From: Flavobacteriales bacterium
Lineage (GTDB): Bacteria > Bacteroidota > Bacteroidia > NS11-12g > UBA9320
Direction: 5' to 3'
Length of the DNA: 64,000 nt
Assembly (NCBI GenBank): GCA_020635455.1
Contig: JACJZT010000005.1
Span: forward strand, 248,001-312,000
The notes under the pieces were generated by a model, which did not search any database, had not been told where the DNA came from, and saw only the letters and a list, made by a program, of their open reading frames with translations. A program made the translations under genes and the position numbers. This document shows positions 17,022 to 25,400 of the stretch, in pieces. Numbering within the stretch: the stretch's first letter is position 1; the number at the start of each line of letters is the position of its first letter.

Positions 17022-18920
17022 CTATCGTATCACATGTACCACCCCGCGGTAAAAATTGTCGGGACTGGTAGAACATTTAGACTTGATGTACAGCGTCCAC
17101 ATATAGGCATCATTCTTTACGGTTTGTCCATCAATTTTTCCATTCCAGGCCATCATAGGGTCTTCTGTTTCGAATAATTTTTGACCCCACCGATCGAAGA
17201 CCCGGAAGGAATAGTGATTGAAATTCGCGAAATCAAACACAGGTTTAAATGCGTCGTTTAAACCATTTTCATCCGGTGAGAAAGCATTTGGAACCCAAAT
17301 TTTTCCCAATCCGTCGTAATTCACAACCGTGATGCTGTCTCTTTGAACAAAATTGCAAATTTTATCTCTTACAAGCACTTTATACTGACCGGCATTGCTT
17401 ACCAGTATTGAAGGCGTTTTTTCACCGGTACTCCAGTTGATCGAATAATTAAGGCTGTCGTTAATGTGGGTTCGGAACCGGAGGGTATCCGATTGACAAC
17501 TTTCGATGAGTGGCGGACCAATATCAACCTTTACCGGCATGCGGTTCGTAATACGTATTGAGTCTGAATTTTCACAATAATTTCCCCAGACCTTTACCGT
17601 GTATTTCCCAGGTGAGTTGACCTGAATCCTAAAATTGGAATCACCGGTATTCCATAAATATTTGTTGGCTGTGTAAGCACTTCCGATTATCATGTCCACC
17701 GGGCCGCAGATAAGGGTATCCTTGCCAAGATCTACCAAAGGAAGAGGTTCTGTAAATACATTTATGGTATCGCTTTTTTTACAGTTACCTTTTGAAACCT
17801 CAAGCCAGTATTTTCCCGGCTTACTTACCACTAAGGTGTCGGCAACAGATGCATCGGACCATAAATAATTTTCGAATTTTATGTTTTTAACAGAAAGTGT
17901 TTTTGAAAAATTGTCGCCACAAAAGGTGGTATCCGGTCCCAGGGTAAAATCCTTTACACCCGGAAGGATCTTTTTGTGATCTTTAAAACTGCCACAATCC
18001 GTAAACACTTCAACCCAGTATTCACCGAAGGTCGAAACCTTTATTTTCTGGGTGGTTTCACCTGTACTCCAAAGCACCCTTCGTCCGGGGTTTCCGGCAT
18101 CAAGTTCAATATCAAAACCCTCGGTACAGATAAACGTATCCTTACCAATATTGGTTGTATGCTTAAAACTACCGGATTCAATAAATACATAAGAATCGAG
18201 CAAGTCATCCCCAACATCTGCAATGGCAAGTTTTATAGTATACGTTTTACAAGGCATCAGATTTAGTTTTGCCGTAAGGGTTACCGTAAGACCATCCGCC
18301 TGAAGTGTTGGTTCACCGGGGGTATTGAACCTGAAATACTTTGGGTTTCTTTTGTAATTAACGTTATCGATGCTAACCGTTAAATTGGTTCCCGGCACAA
18401 GAGCTACATTCTGTTGATCCGGTATTCCGGGACCACTGATAAAAAAGCCGAAAATATCGCTTACGCCTTTGTCTACATATTCAATGTATTCTTCGGAAGC
18501 AAAAATGTAATTAAAGGTAATTTCTTCAGTTTGCGGGACGAAATCAAATTCGAGGACAGCAGCATCAAATACCTTTCCAATGGCATAAGGACCGAGCAAT
18601 TCCGAGCCGGCTGAACCCGAGCCCAACTCCGATGTGGTTCTGTCACCAACATTATTCGGGCCCTTGGCCAACATGGCAATGCCGGTTGAAAGAACAATTC
18701 CGGCATTCATTTCCAAAGCCGTATTGCTTCCATTTTCAAAAAAACCGGCAGCCCTCTTATAACCTGTAAGTTTGATATTGCTGGTTTTAATACCATCTCC
18801 CACCAAAACATTGTTCACCAGAATATACGGATCAACCTCACCAATGATAAGTTGTGAACTGCCTGACTCCGGTTTAAGAAGTGCCAGAAAGGAAAGAAGT
18901 ATCCAATAAGTTCTTTTCAA
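17022..18920 (-). CDS. Choice-of-anchor L protein with gliding-motility C-terminal domain
   Basis: A 632-residue secreted protein with a signal peptide in residues 1-23 (ending SGSSQ). Residues about 30-255 form a choice-of-anchor L domain (AGIVLSTGIAMLAKGPNN, FNYIFASEEYIEYVDKGVSD, FGFFISGPG, IADVGDDLLDSYVFIESGSF). Four Ig/PKD-like repeats follow, each with the pattern LWSTGETTQKIKVSTFGEYWV or close. The last 85 residues are the gliding motility-associated (CHU_C, T9SS type B) domain (WVPNAFSPDENGLNDAF, FDRWGQKLFET, NGKIDGQTVKNDAYMW). It is therefore expected to be exported by T9SS and kept at or released from the surface. Ligand unknown. Confidence 0.9.
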   Translation of the reverse strand: MKRTYWILLSFLALLKPESGSSQLIIGEVDPYILVNNVLVGDGIKTSNIKLTGYKRAAGFFENGSNTALEMNAGIVLSTGIAMLAKGPNNVGDRTTSELGSGSAGSELLGPYAIGKVFDAAVLEFDFVPQTEEITFNYIFASEEYIEYVDKGVSDIFGFFISGPGIPDQQNVALVPGTNLTVSIDNVNYKRNPKYFRFNTPGEPTLQADGLTVTLTAKLNLMPCKTYTIKLAIADVGDDLLDSYVFIESGSFKHTTNIGKDTFICTEGFDIELDAGNPGRRVLWSTGETTQKIKVSTFGEYWVEVFTDCGSFKDHKKILPGVKDFTLGPDTTFCGDNFSKTLSVKNIKFENYLWSDASVADTLVVSKPGKYWLEVSKGNCKKSDTINVFTEPLPLVDLGKDTLICGPVDMIIGSAYTANKYLWNTGDSNFRIQVNSPGKYTVKVWGNYCENSDSIRITNRMPVKVDIGPPLIESCQSDTLRFRTHINDSLNYSINWSTGEKTPSILVSNAGQYKVLVRDKICNFVQRDSITVVNYDGLGKIWVPNAFSPDENGLNDAFKPVFDFANFNHYSFRVFDRWGQKLFETEDPMMAWNGKIDGQTVKNDAYMWTLYIKSKCSTSPDNFYRGVVHVIR

Positions 18921-19070
18921 GTGATTATGAGTAGCTTAGTATTACAAATAAACGTATTTTATTCATAAAACGTTTCAAATTTCAAGTCTTACTATTTTAT
19001 TGCATTTCAGCGACTTAAGAATAAATTAAAGATTTCGTTTAATTTGCTTAAAAAAGTTATGTTTGCATTT

Positions 19071-19730
19071 ATGAAAAAAATATATACTCTTTTTGCGCTT
19101 TTCATTACCCTTTGTAGTTATGCCCAGTCGAGTTTTCATCCTTCATACGTAGTTAAGGAAGATTTTTGTTCGGTACCGGACATTATAGCACACAGTACCT
19201 TTACCAATAAATATGGAGTTACCGATCTCCAGTTCGTAAGAATAGAGAACACGCTTTCTTCCCAATGGACCTCCGCATTTTGTGATTGTGAATTATGCCA
19301 TGATATAGGCACGGATACGGCAAATTTTTATATGGAAATTGACGATTCATGTGAAGTTTCTGCTCATTTTTATCCGGTTGACAAAAAAGGATTAGGTGTT
19401 ATGAAGATTAAAATATTTAACCCAGAAGATCCGGATAAATTTGTTATCGGAGAATTCAGAGCTACCTGTTGGGGAGCTTCAACCACCTTCCTTAAAGAAA
19501 ACGAATTTTATGTTTATCCAAGTCCTGCAAACGATATCATCACAATTCAATTCGGATCCGGAGAGGATTATCAGCTTGAGATAGTGTCTGTTGACGGCAA
19601 AGTTTTCATGGACGAGCAGGTAAGTGGATTGAATCATCCTTTGGACATATCGCAACTTGAAACCGGAATGTACGTAGCAAAGGTTACAAGCGCTGGTAAA
19701 GTTTACTACAGCAGATTCTCGAAACTTTAA
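19071..19730 (+). CDS. Small T9SS type A secreted protein
   Basis: A 219-residue protein with signal peptide MKKIYTLFALFITLCSYAQ. A cysteine-containing middle (CDCELCHDIGTD, DSCEVSAHFYP, FRATCWGAS) matches no family I recognise. The T9SS type A sorting domain covers about the last 75 residues (EFYVYPSPANDIITIQF, LDISQLETGMYVAKVTSAG). I chose the ATG at 19071, which begins a clean signal peptide; an in-frame ATG at 19044 lies upstream of, and would remove, a TATGTTTG box at 19058-19065 that fits the -7 consensus. If that box is real the message is almost leaderless. Confidence 0.78.
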   Translation: MKKIYTLFALFITLCSYAQSSFHPSYVVKEDFCSVPDIIAHSTFTNKYGVTDLQFVRIENTLSSQWTSAFCDCELCHDIGTDTANFYMEIDDSCEVSAHFYPVDKKGLGVMKIKIFNPEDPDKFVIGEFRATCWGASTTFLKENEFYVYPSPANDIITIQFGSGEDYQLEIVSVDGKVFMDEQVSGLNHPLDISQLETGMYVAKVTSAGKVYYSRFSKL

Positions 19731-19813
19731 GAATATTTCTTAAAATACAGATGTACCTGAACAAATTAAGTAACAGGTAGGTTTTAAATAAGTCTATCCT
19801 CACAAAATGGATT

Positions 19814-20060
19814 TGAGTTTGCTTCGATTAGGGCTTTCAGCCCTATAACCCGACTCACTTTTTTTCTTGAAAAAAAAAGTAAGCCAAAAATTATTCACCC
19901 GTTTATGCTTGTTTCAATGGCGTTCATGAATGCTGTGCATTTCAAGCCAAAAAAATACTCCCTCCCGCATCCCAACGCCGCCCCCGTATTTTTGGCAACC
20001 CTTCGCACCATTCTGAAATCGAATAATTTCTGGTTAAATTACTTTATAATTCATCTTTTT
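19814..20060. repeat. 247-bp direct repeat, left copy (IS target duplication)
   Basis: This segment is repeated base for base at 21708-21954, and the two copies abut the two ends of the IS1634-family element. That position and identity mark it as the target-site duplication. It begins with a small hairpin AGGGCT-ttc-AGCCCT (19830-19844) and an oligo-T/oligo-A inverted pair (about 19858-19880), a layout often seen in dispersed Bacteroidota intergenic repeats. A short open frame runs through it but I do not regard it as a gene. Confidence 0.93.
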
Positions 20061-21707
20061 CCTGACTTCCGCAAGTTTAATCCTCTGAAAATGCAAGTCT
20101 CTCAAAATCTGATACTTGATGGTCTAAAATATCGTTTTCTGGGTGTTAATTTGACTTAATTTCAGTTTATTTGGTGGATGTATGTTCGAGTTCTAAAACA
20201 TAAAAATGGTCGGAGCTACATTCAAGTCATCGAAAAGCGAGGGGGTAAATATGTGGTTAGGAAAAGTTTTGGTTCGGGAAACACTCCCGAAGCAGTTCAA
20301 AAATTAAAACTAACCGCCGATCGTTGGGTAGCTAATCAAACAGGCCTTCAAGAGTTTGACTTTGTTGGAGAACGGGAGTTATTCAACAAACTTCTTGATA
20401 ACATCTCCTCTCTTAAGCTGGTAGGTATAGAATTTACATTGGGAAGGCTCTTTGATGAGATAGGCTTTAATAATATTGAGGACGAGCTTTTTCGTCATTT
20501 GGTTCTTTATCGGTTGGTATATCCAAAGAGCAAGCTGAAAACCACAGAGTATCTCTATCGCTATGAAGGGAAGCAGTATAGTGAAGATGAGATTTATCGG
20601 TACATGGATAAACTCCACAACAAGCAGAAGGATCGCGTTCAGCAGATCAGCTATGCACACACCCTAAGTTTGTTTCCCAAAGGCATTCAGGTTGTTTTTT
20701 ACGATGTTACTACAGTTTATTTCGAAATTGACCAAGAGGATGAGTTGCGTAAAACCGGGTTTTCCAAGGAGGGTAAACATGAAAACCCGCAGATTGTGCT
20801 TGGGTTGCTTGTGAGCAGAGATGGATATCCGCTTGCCTATGACATTTTTGAGGGCAATAAGTTTGAAGGTCACACGATGATGCCTGTCATTGATGGTTTT
20901 AAACAGAAATACAATCTGGAGCAATTAATTATAGTAGCAGACAGCGGTTTATTATCACGATCCAATATCGAGCAGCTTCAAGAGCAGAACTATGAATTTA
21001 TCCTGGGAGCTCGAATCAAGAATGAAAGCACGAGCATCAAGGACAAAATACTCACCCTTCAACTCAAAAATGGAGAGAGTGCTGTTATCAATAAAGGAGA
21101 TTTGAGATTGATAATTACTTACTCAGACAAAAGAGCTGAAAAAGATCAATACAATCGTAAAAAAGGCATCAACAGGCTTAGTAAACAAATAAGATCCGGT
21201 CGCCTAACCAAAGATCACATAAATAAAAGAGGCTACAATAAGTTTCTACGCATGGAGGGTCAGATAAATCTTGTACTTGACCAACATCAAATTGCACAAG
21301 ATAAGAAATGGGATGGACTCAAAGGCTATCTGACCAACTCTAAACTCAACAAAGATCAGCTAATTGAAAACTATCAACACCTTTGGCAAATTGAGAAGGC
21401 ATTTAGAGTGGCAAAGACAGAATTAAAACTTCGTCCGGTATTCCACAGAAGGCAAAGAAGAATTGAGGCACATATCTGCCTGAATTTTGCAGCCTACAAA
21501 GTATACAAAGAGTTAGAAAGGTTCCTCAAAGAAAACAAATCATCACTGAGTCCACAAAAGGTAATTGAAATCGCACAGAATATTCACCAGATTGAACTAA
21601 CAACCCCAACAACTAAAGATGTGCTCAAAAAAACAATCATTCTTTCTGAAGAACAGAAAGATATAGAACGCCTCTTTCAATTTGGGTGTTAATTTGCGGA
21701 AGTCAGG
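20061..21707 (+). mobile_element. Complete IS1634-family insertion sequence, copy 1 (1647 bp)
   Basis: The element is bounded by perfect 14-bp terminal inverted repeats, CCTGACTTCCGCAA at 20061-20074 and its complement at 21694-21707. It carries one transposase gene. Both flanks continue directly into identical 247-bp repeats. The IS1634 family is known for long, variable direct repeats (described for IS1634 of Mycoplasma mycoides and IS1549 of Mycobacterium smegmatis), which this copy shows. A 13-bp subterminal direct repeat GGGTGTTAATTTG occurs at 20141-20153 and 21684-21696. A second near-identical copy lies at the right edge of the window. Confidence 0.95.
20178..21692 (+). CDS. IS1634 family transposase
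   Basis: A 504-residue DDE transposase (IS4/IS1634 group, RNase H fold). Catalytic acidic residues are visible in the usual motifs: first Asp in VVFYDVTTVYFE, second in IIVADSGLLSRSNIE, and Glu in LWQIEKAFRVAKTELKLRPV, the YREK-like signature region. The N-terminal 170 residues are Lys-rich and probably bind DNA. The stop codon lies inside the subterminal repeat, 2 nt before the right inverted repeat. The frame is intact, so the element may be active. The copy at the right edge differs by one residue (Ile to Met near the C-terminus) over the shared 340 residues. Confidence 0.95.
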   Translation: MYVRVLKHKNGRSYIQVIEKRGGKYVVRKSFGSGNTPEAVQKLKLTADRWVANQTGLQEFDFVGERELFNKLLDNISSLKLVGIEFTLGRLFDEIGFNNIEDELFRHLVLYRLVYPKSKLKTTEYLYRYEGKQYSEDEIYRYMDKLHNKQKDRVQQISYAHTLSLFPKGIQVVFYDVTTVYFEIDQEDELRKTGFSKEGKHENPQIVLGLLVSRDGYPLAYDIFEGNKFEGHTMMPVIDGFKQKYNLEQLIIVADSGLLSRSNIEQLQEQNYEFILGARIKNESTSIKDKILTLQLKNGESAVINKGDLRLIITYSDKRAEKDQYNRKKGINRLSKQIRSGRLTKDHINKRGYNKFLRMEGQINLVLDQHQIAQDKKWDGLKGYLTNSKLNKDQLIENYQHLWQIEKAFRVAKTELKLRPVFHRRQRRIEAHICLNFAAYKVYKELERFLKENKSSLSPQKVIEIAQNIHQIELTTPTTKDVLKKTIILSEEQKDIERLFQFGC

Positions 21708-21954
21708 TGAGTTTGCTTCGATTAGGGCTTTCAGCCCTATAACCCGACTCACTTTTTTTCTTGAAAAAAAAAGTAAGCCAAAAATTATTCACCCGTTTAT
21801 GCTTGTTTCAATGGCGTTCATGAATGCTGTGCATTTCAAGCCAAAAAAATACTCCCTCCCGCATCCCAACGCCGCCCCCGTATTTTTGGCAACCCTTCGC
21901 ACCATTCTGAAATCGAATAATTTCTGGTTAAATTACTTTATAATTCATCTTTTT
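21708..21954. repeat. 247-bp direct repeat, right copy (IS target duplication)
   Basis: Identical to 19814-20060, starting at the base after the right inverted repeat. Its end is fixed by the following A at 21955, where the left copy is instead followed by the IS. Sequence beyond it (21955-22114) is AT-rich and holds nothing I can identify. Confidence 0.93.
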
Positions 21955-22114
21955 ATTATAATCCTTTCAACAGGATACATATAAAATGTTAGAAAACATT
22001 GCAAGGTCTTAAATTAATTTCAATGTAATCTTGCAAAATCAAAGTAACATTTTAAGCTTTAAAACATTATTATATAATGGATTAAGTGGTTTATGAGGTT
22101 CGACTATTTACAAT

Positions 22115-23080
22115 TTAAAACAGCTGTTTTATAATCGACTCAACGGAAATACCTTCAGCTTCTGCTTTGTAATTTTTGAGTATTCTGTGGCGCAAAACCG
22201 AATTGGCCACTGATTGTACATTCTCAATATCCGGTGAATACTTACCATTGATCAGAGCGTTGCATTTGGCACCTATTATTAAATACTGACTGGCTCTGGG
22301 ACCAGCACCATAACTAACGTATTTATTCACTTCGTCGGTTGCAAGGGCATAGCCGGGTCGGGTTTTACCCACCAGTTTAACAGCATATTCATAAACATTA
22401 TCTGCAACCGGAACTTTTTTCACCAAATCCTGAAAATATAAGATCTCTTTAGCTCCAAACACCTTCTGCAGATGTACCTCCTTGTCGCTGGTCGTATTTT
22501 TCACAACCATGATCTCCTCTTCATAAGTCGGGTAATCAAGAAACAGATTAAACATAAACCGGTCAAGTTGTGCTTCAGGCAAAGGGTAAGTACCTTCCTG
22601 CTCGATCGGGTTTTGCGTTGCCAGAACGAAGAACGGATTTGGGAGTTTGTGATTATGTCCTCCAACCGTAATGCTCTTTTCCTGCATAGCCTCCAGAAGC
22701 GCAGCCTGTGTTTTGGGAGGTGTACGGTTGATCTCATCCGCTAAAATAATGTTCGCGAATAATGGTCCCCTTGAAAACCGGAAATTCTTCTGGTCGTCAA
22801 GTATTTCAGAACCGGTTATGTCGCCCGGCATCAAGTCCGGCGTAAATTGAATCCGGTTGAATTCGAGGTCGAGAGATTCGGATATAGACTTTACCAACAA
22901 GGTCTTTGCCAGTCCCGGTACACCAACAAGCAGACTGTGGCCCTTACAAAATATAGAAGTTAACACTCCATCGATAACTTCATTTTGTCCAACAATTACC
23001 TGAGAAATTTCATTCTTCAGCTTTTGCACATTTTCTTTAAAAGCTTCTGCAGCTTCTACCTCATCTTTATATTCTATCAT
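22115..23080 (-). CDS. MoxR family AAA ATPase
   Basis: A 321-residue AAA+ ATPase of the MoxR group, chaperone-like proteins that help assemble or activate partner proteins often carrying VWA domains. Walker A is GVPGLAKT (53-60), Walker B IILADEINR (111-119), then sensor-like FFVLATQNPIEQEGTYPLPE and the AQLDRFMFNL arginine-finger region. The C-terminal lid domain ends the protein. Usual Bacteroidota partners (DUF58 and VWA genes) are absent here. It is the last of four same-strand genes, 12 nt after the SurA-like gene. The IS insertion lies downstream, after its stop, and does not interrupt it. Confidence 0.93.
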   Translation of the reverse strand: MIEYKDEVEAAEAFKENVQKLKNEISQVIVGQNEVIDGVLTSIFCKGHSLLVGVPGLAKTLLVKSISESLDLEFNRIQFTPDLMPGDITGSEILDDQKNFRFSRGPLFANIILADEINRTPPKTQAALLEAMQEKSITVGGHNHKLPNPFFVLATQNPIEQEGTYPLPEAQLDRFMFNLFLDYPTYEEEIMVVKNTTSDKEVHLQKVFGAKEILYFQDLVKKVPVADNVYEYAVKLVGKTRPGYALATDEVNKYVSYGAGPRASQYLIIGAKCNALINGKYSPDIENVQSVANSVLRHRILKNYKAEAEGISVESIIKQLF

Positions 23081-23092
23081 AAATAATACTTC

Positions 23093-24445
23093 TTAGTTTG
23101 TTTTTATCCAACGTTTCATTTCCTTGCAATCGGTGTAACCGGGTTCCACATGAATGTAGACGTTCTTCTTGAACTTTTCGGCCCATTCGGCCATGGCTTC
23201 CTGTTTTTTTTGTTCCAGAGCAAATGCCTGAATTTTTTGATAATCCTCTCTCAGATTTGCCCTGTGTGGCTTTGTTTCCGATTTGAGGTATAGAATCCTG
23301 TATGCTGTGCTACCATCAGGATTTTGAATGGGAGTTGGTTTAGAAAATTCCCCGGGTTTCATTTTTTGAACCTGCAATACAACGTCCTGATCCAGGAGTT
23401 CTATTTCTATACGGTTGGCTCCCACATTCGGATCTGTGAAAAATCCGCAATTTGCCTTGGTCATTTCATCTTCTGAGTATTTTGAAGCTGCTTTGCAGAA
23501 CGAAATTGAATCGATCTTTATCAATGCGATAAGGTCATTCAAAAATTTTTCGGTGTTCTGCAGATCTTTGGTTATAATGGTAGGTTTGATAAGGATATGG
23601 CGAACATTTATCTTTTCACCTTTTCGATCAATGAGCTTTAGAATGTGATATCCGTATTGAGTTTCGATAATTGGGGAAACAGAATCGGGTTTGAGTTTAA
23701 AGGCCATGGCCTCAAAAGCAGATACCATTTGTCCTCTTTTAAAATATCCCAATTCACCTCCATTTGCTGCTGATCCCGGATCTTCACTAAAACTTTTGGC
23801 GGTCAGTTCAAAATCCCTTCTCCCTGCAAGTATGTCCTCACGATACTTTTTCAAGGTTTCGTAGGCGTAATCTTTTGCAAGCTGATTGGGTTTGGGAACC
23901 ATAACAATTTGTCCCAATTCAACCTCGGTTCCAAATAAAGGCAAACTATCGTTTGGAATTTTATCAAAATATTTCTTTACCTCCGTTGGTGTAACTTTTA
24001 CGGCATCAAGCATTACTTTCTGAACCTCCTGTACCTGCATTTGCTGCTTTAATTTAGGTTTCATCTCCTCCTTGTATTCAATTATAGATTTGCCCAGATA
24101 TTTCTCAAGTCTGGCCTCATCGCCGATCTGGGCGGTAAAATATACGATCTTTCGATCGAGCTCATAATCTACCATTTCCTCACTTATTTCGATACTGTCC
24201 AACTCTGCCTTGTGCAGCAGGAGTTTTTGAAGGACCAACTGATTCAGGATCTCGCATTTCAAATCGCCTTTAAAATCGGGATACTGATCTTTAACCTGCA
24301 AGTATTCAACCTCCCACTCCGATTTTAGGATAACATTTTCACCCACAACTGCAGCCACTTCTTCAAGGATCTGCCTGGGTTGGGCCTGCACCGCCTCAAA
24401 AAAACACAAGGCTAATATTGCGGTCAATAATCTCACGGATTTCAT
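23093..24445 (-). CDS. SurA-like periplasmic peptidyl-prolyl isomerase
   Basis: A 450-residue periplasmic chaperone/PPIase. The start at 24445 gives a clean signal peptide (MKSVRLLTAILALCFFEAVQAQ); a 13-residue longer form would overlap the upstream gene. A SurA N-terminal helical domain (AAVVGENVILKSEWEVEYLQ) is followed by two parvulin domains. The first (about 170-275) has the turns SFSEDPGSAANGGELGYFKR and YGYHILKLIDRKGE. The second (about 280-385) begins NVRHILIKPT with SKYSEDEMTKANCGFF. SurA proteins escort unfolded outer-membrane proteins to the BAM complex. It lies 7 nt after the lipoprotein gene. Confidence 0.9.
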   Translation of the reverse strand: MKSVRLLTAILALCFFEAVQAQPRQILEEVAAVVGENVILKSEWEVEYLQVKDQYPDFKGDLKCEILNQLVLQKLLLHKAELDSIEISEEMVDYELDRKIVYFTAQIGDEARLEKYLGKSIIEYKEEMKPKLKQQMQVQEVQKVMLDAVKVTPTEVKKYFDKIPNDSLPLFGTEVELGQIVMVPKPNQLAKDYAYETLKKYREDILAGRRDFELTAKSFSEDPGSAANGGELGYFKRGQMVSAFEAMAFKLKPDSVSPIIETQYGYHILKLIDRKGEKINVRHILIKPTIITKDLQNTEKFLNDLIALIKIDSISFCKAASKYSEDEMTKANCGFFTDPNVGANRIEIELLDQDVVLQVQKMKPGEFSKPTPIQNPDGSTAYRILYLKSETKPHRANLREDYQKIQAFALEQKKQEAMAEWAEKFKKNVYIHVEPGYTDCKEMKRWIKTN

Positions 24446-24452
24446 GTCCTTT

Positions 24453-25352
24453 TTACGGTTTACTTTTTTGGGTTGGATACACATTTATCTTATCCTCTTT
24501 CTCGGCCTGGAGGACCATCTCATTTTCAATTTTTTTGAGCAATTCGATCTTTCTTTTATTTAGCAGGATTTGCTGTATGTTGTCCTTTACAAATTCAAAC
24601 GGTGAAATGTGGTCTTTTATTCTGAAATTAAAAATATTTACATACCACACAAAACCCTGGTCCGAAACTCTGAAGACTCTGTTGCTATTTATAAAATTTT
24701 CCTGATTGTACGTTGTGATCGGAACCACCTTCAGCATTTCATCAAAAGCAAGCCAGTTTTCTTTTTCAAGATAAGCCGTACCACCATTTTTTAAGGCATC
24801 CACGGCCATTTCTGAAACATCGGTTTCCTGTCCCTTTTTAAATTTATTCCAGTAATTTTTCTTTTTATGTTCGTCCAGTTTATCAGGCATCTTAATGAAT
24901 ACGCAGCGAATGATGTTTTGTTTCAACTCAAAACTTTCAGGATTGTCATCGTAATATTTTTTCATCTCATCGATACGGATATTGGTATCAAGATATTGAG
25001 CAATAATGTTTTTCCTGGCGCTGAATGAGATGAGGTCAAATTTAAAATCTTCAACCTTTTTGGTAATCTCATCCGAAGTACCGATCCCGTTCTCGTTTGC
25101 ATAATTAAGGATAACCTGCTTTCTCAGCCAGGCATCGATATACCCTTTTTCGATCATGATGCTGTCCTGACGGGTCATGTTCGGACCAAACAACTCCTCG
25201 ATCTCAGAAAGATAAAGCACCTTGTCATAGGCTTTAGCTATAATGGCGTCGGTATTTTCATCAGGTTTTTCCGAACAGTTTACCAATGAAACTATTAAAA
25301 ACAACAGAAAAGTATAAACTGCAATTCTTTTGGATATAGGATTAAGATGCAT
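24453..25352 (-). CDS. Lipoprotein with SurA-N/parvulin-like features
   Basis: A 299-residue lipoprotein: the signal ends in a lipobox-like LVNC with Cys at about 26. The rest resembles a SurA-type N-terminal helical domain (AKAYDKVLYLSEIEELFG, YIDAWLRKQVILNYANENGI, EMKKYYDDNPESFELKQNII) without a recognisable parvulin active site. It probably acts as a holdase anchored to a membrane, working with the PPIases on both sides. The spacing is 48 nt after the first PPIase and 7 nt before the SurA-like gene. Assignment to a named family is uncertain. Confidence 0.72.
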   Translation of the reverse strand: MHLNPISKRIAVYTFLLFLIVSLVNCSEKPDENTDAIIAKAYDKVLYLSEIEELFGPNMTRQDSIMIEKGYIDAWLRKQVILNYANENGIGTSDEITKKVEDFKFDLISFSARKNIIAQYLDTNIRIDEMKKYYDDNPESFELKQNIIRCVFIKMPDKLDEHKKKNYWNKFKKGQETDVSEMAVDALKNGGTAYLEKENWLAFDEMLKVVPITTYNQENFINSNRVFRVSDQGFVWYVNIFNFRIKDHISPFEFVKDNIQQILLNKRKIELLKKIENEMVLQAEKEDKINVYPTQKSKP

Positions 25353-25400
25353 TACTCCCTGTTTATCATAATTAAACCAAAGAGGTTTAAACTTTTAAGG

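Noticed and set aside
19905..20159. An 84-codon frame in the left 247-bp repeat, and a 100-codon one in the right repeat
   Set aside because: Both run through the same duplicated intergenic repeat and end in unrelated sequence (IS or flank), with no homology I recognise and no start signal.
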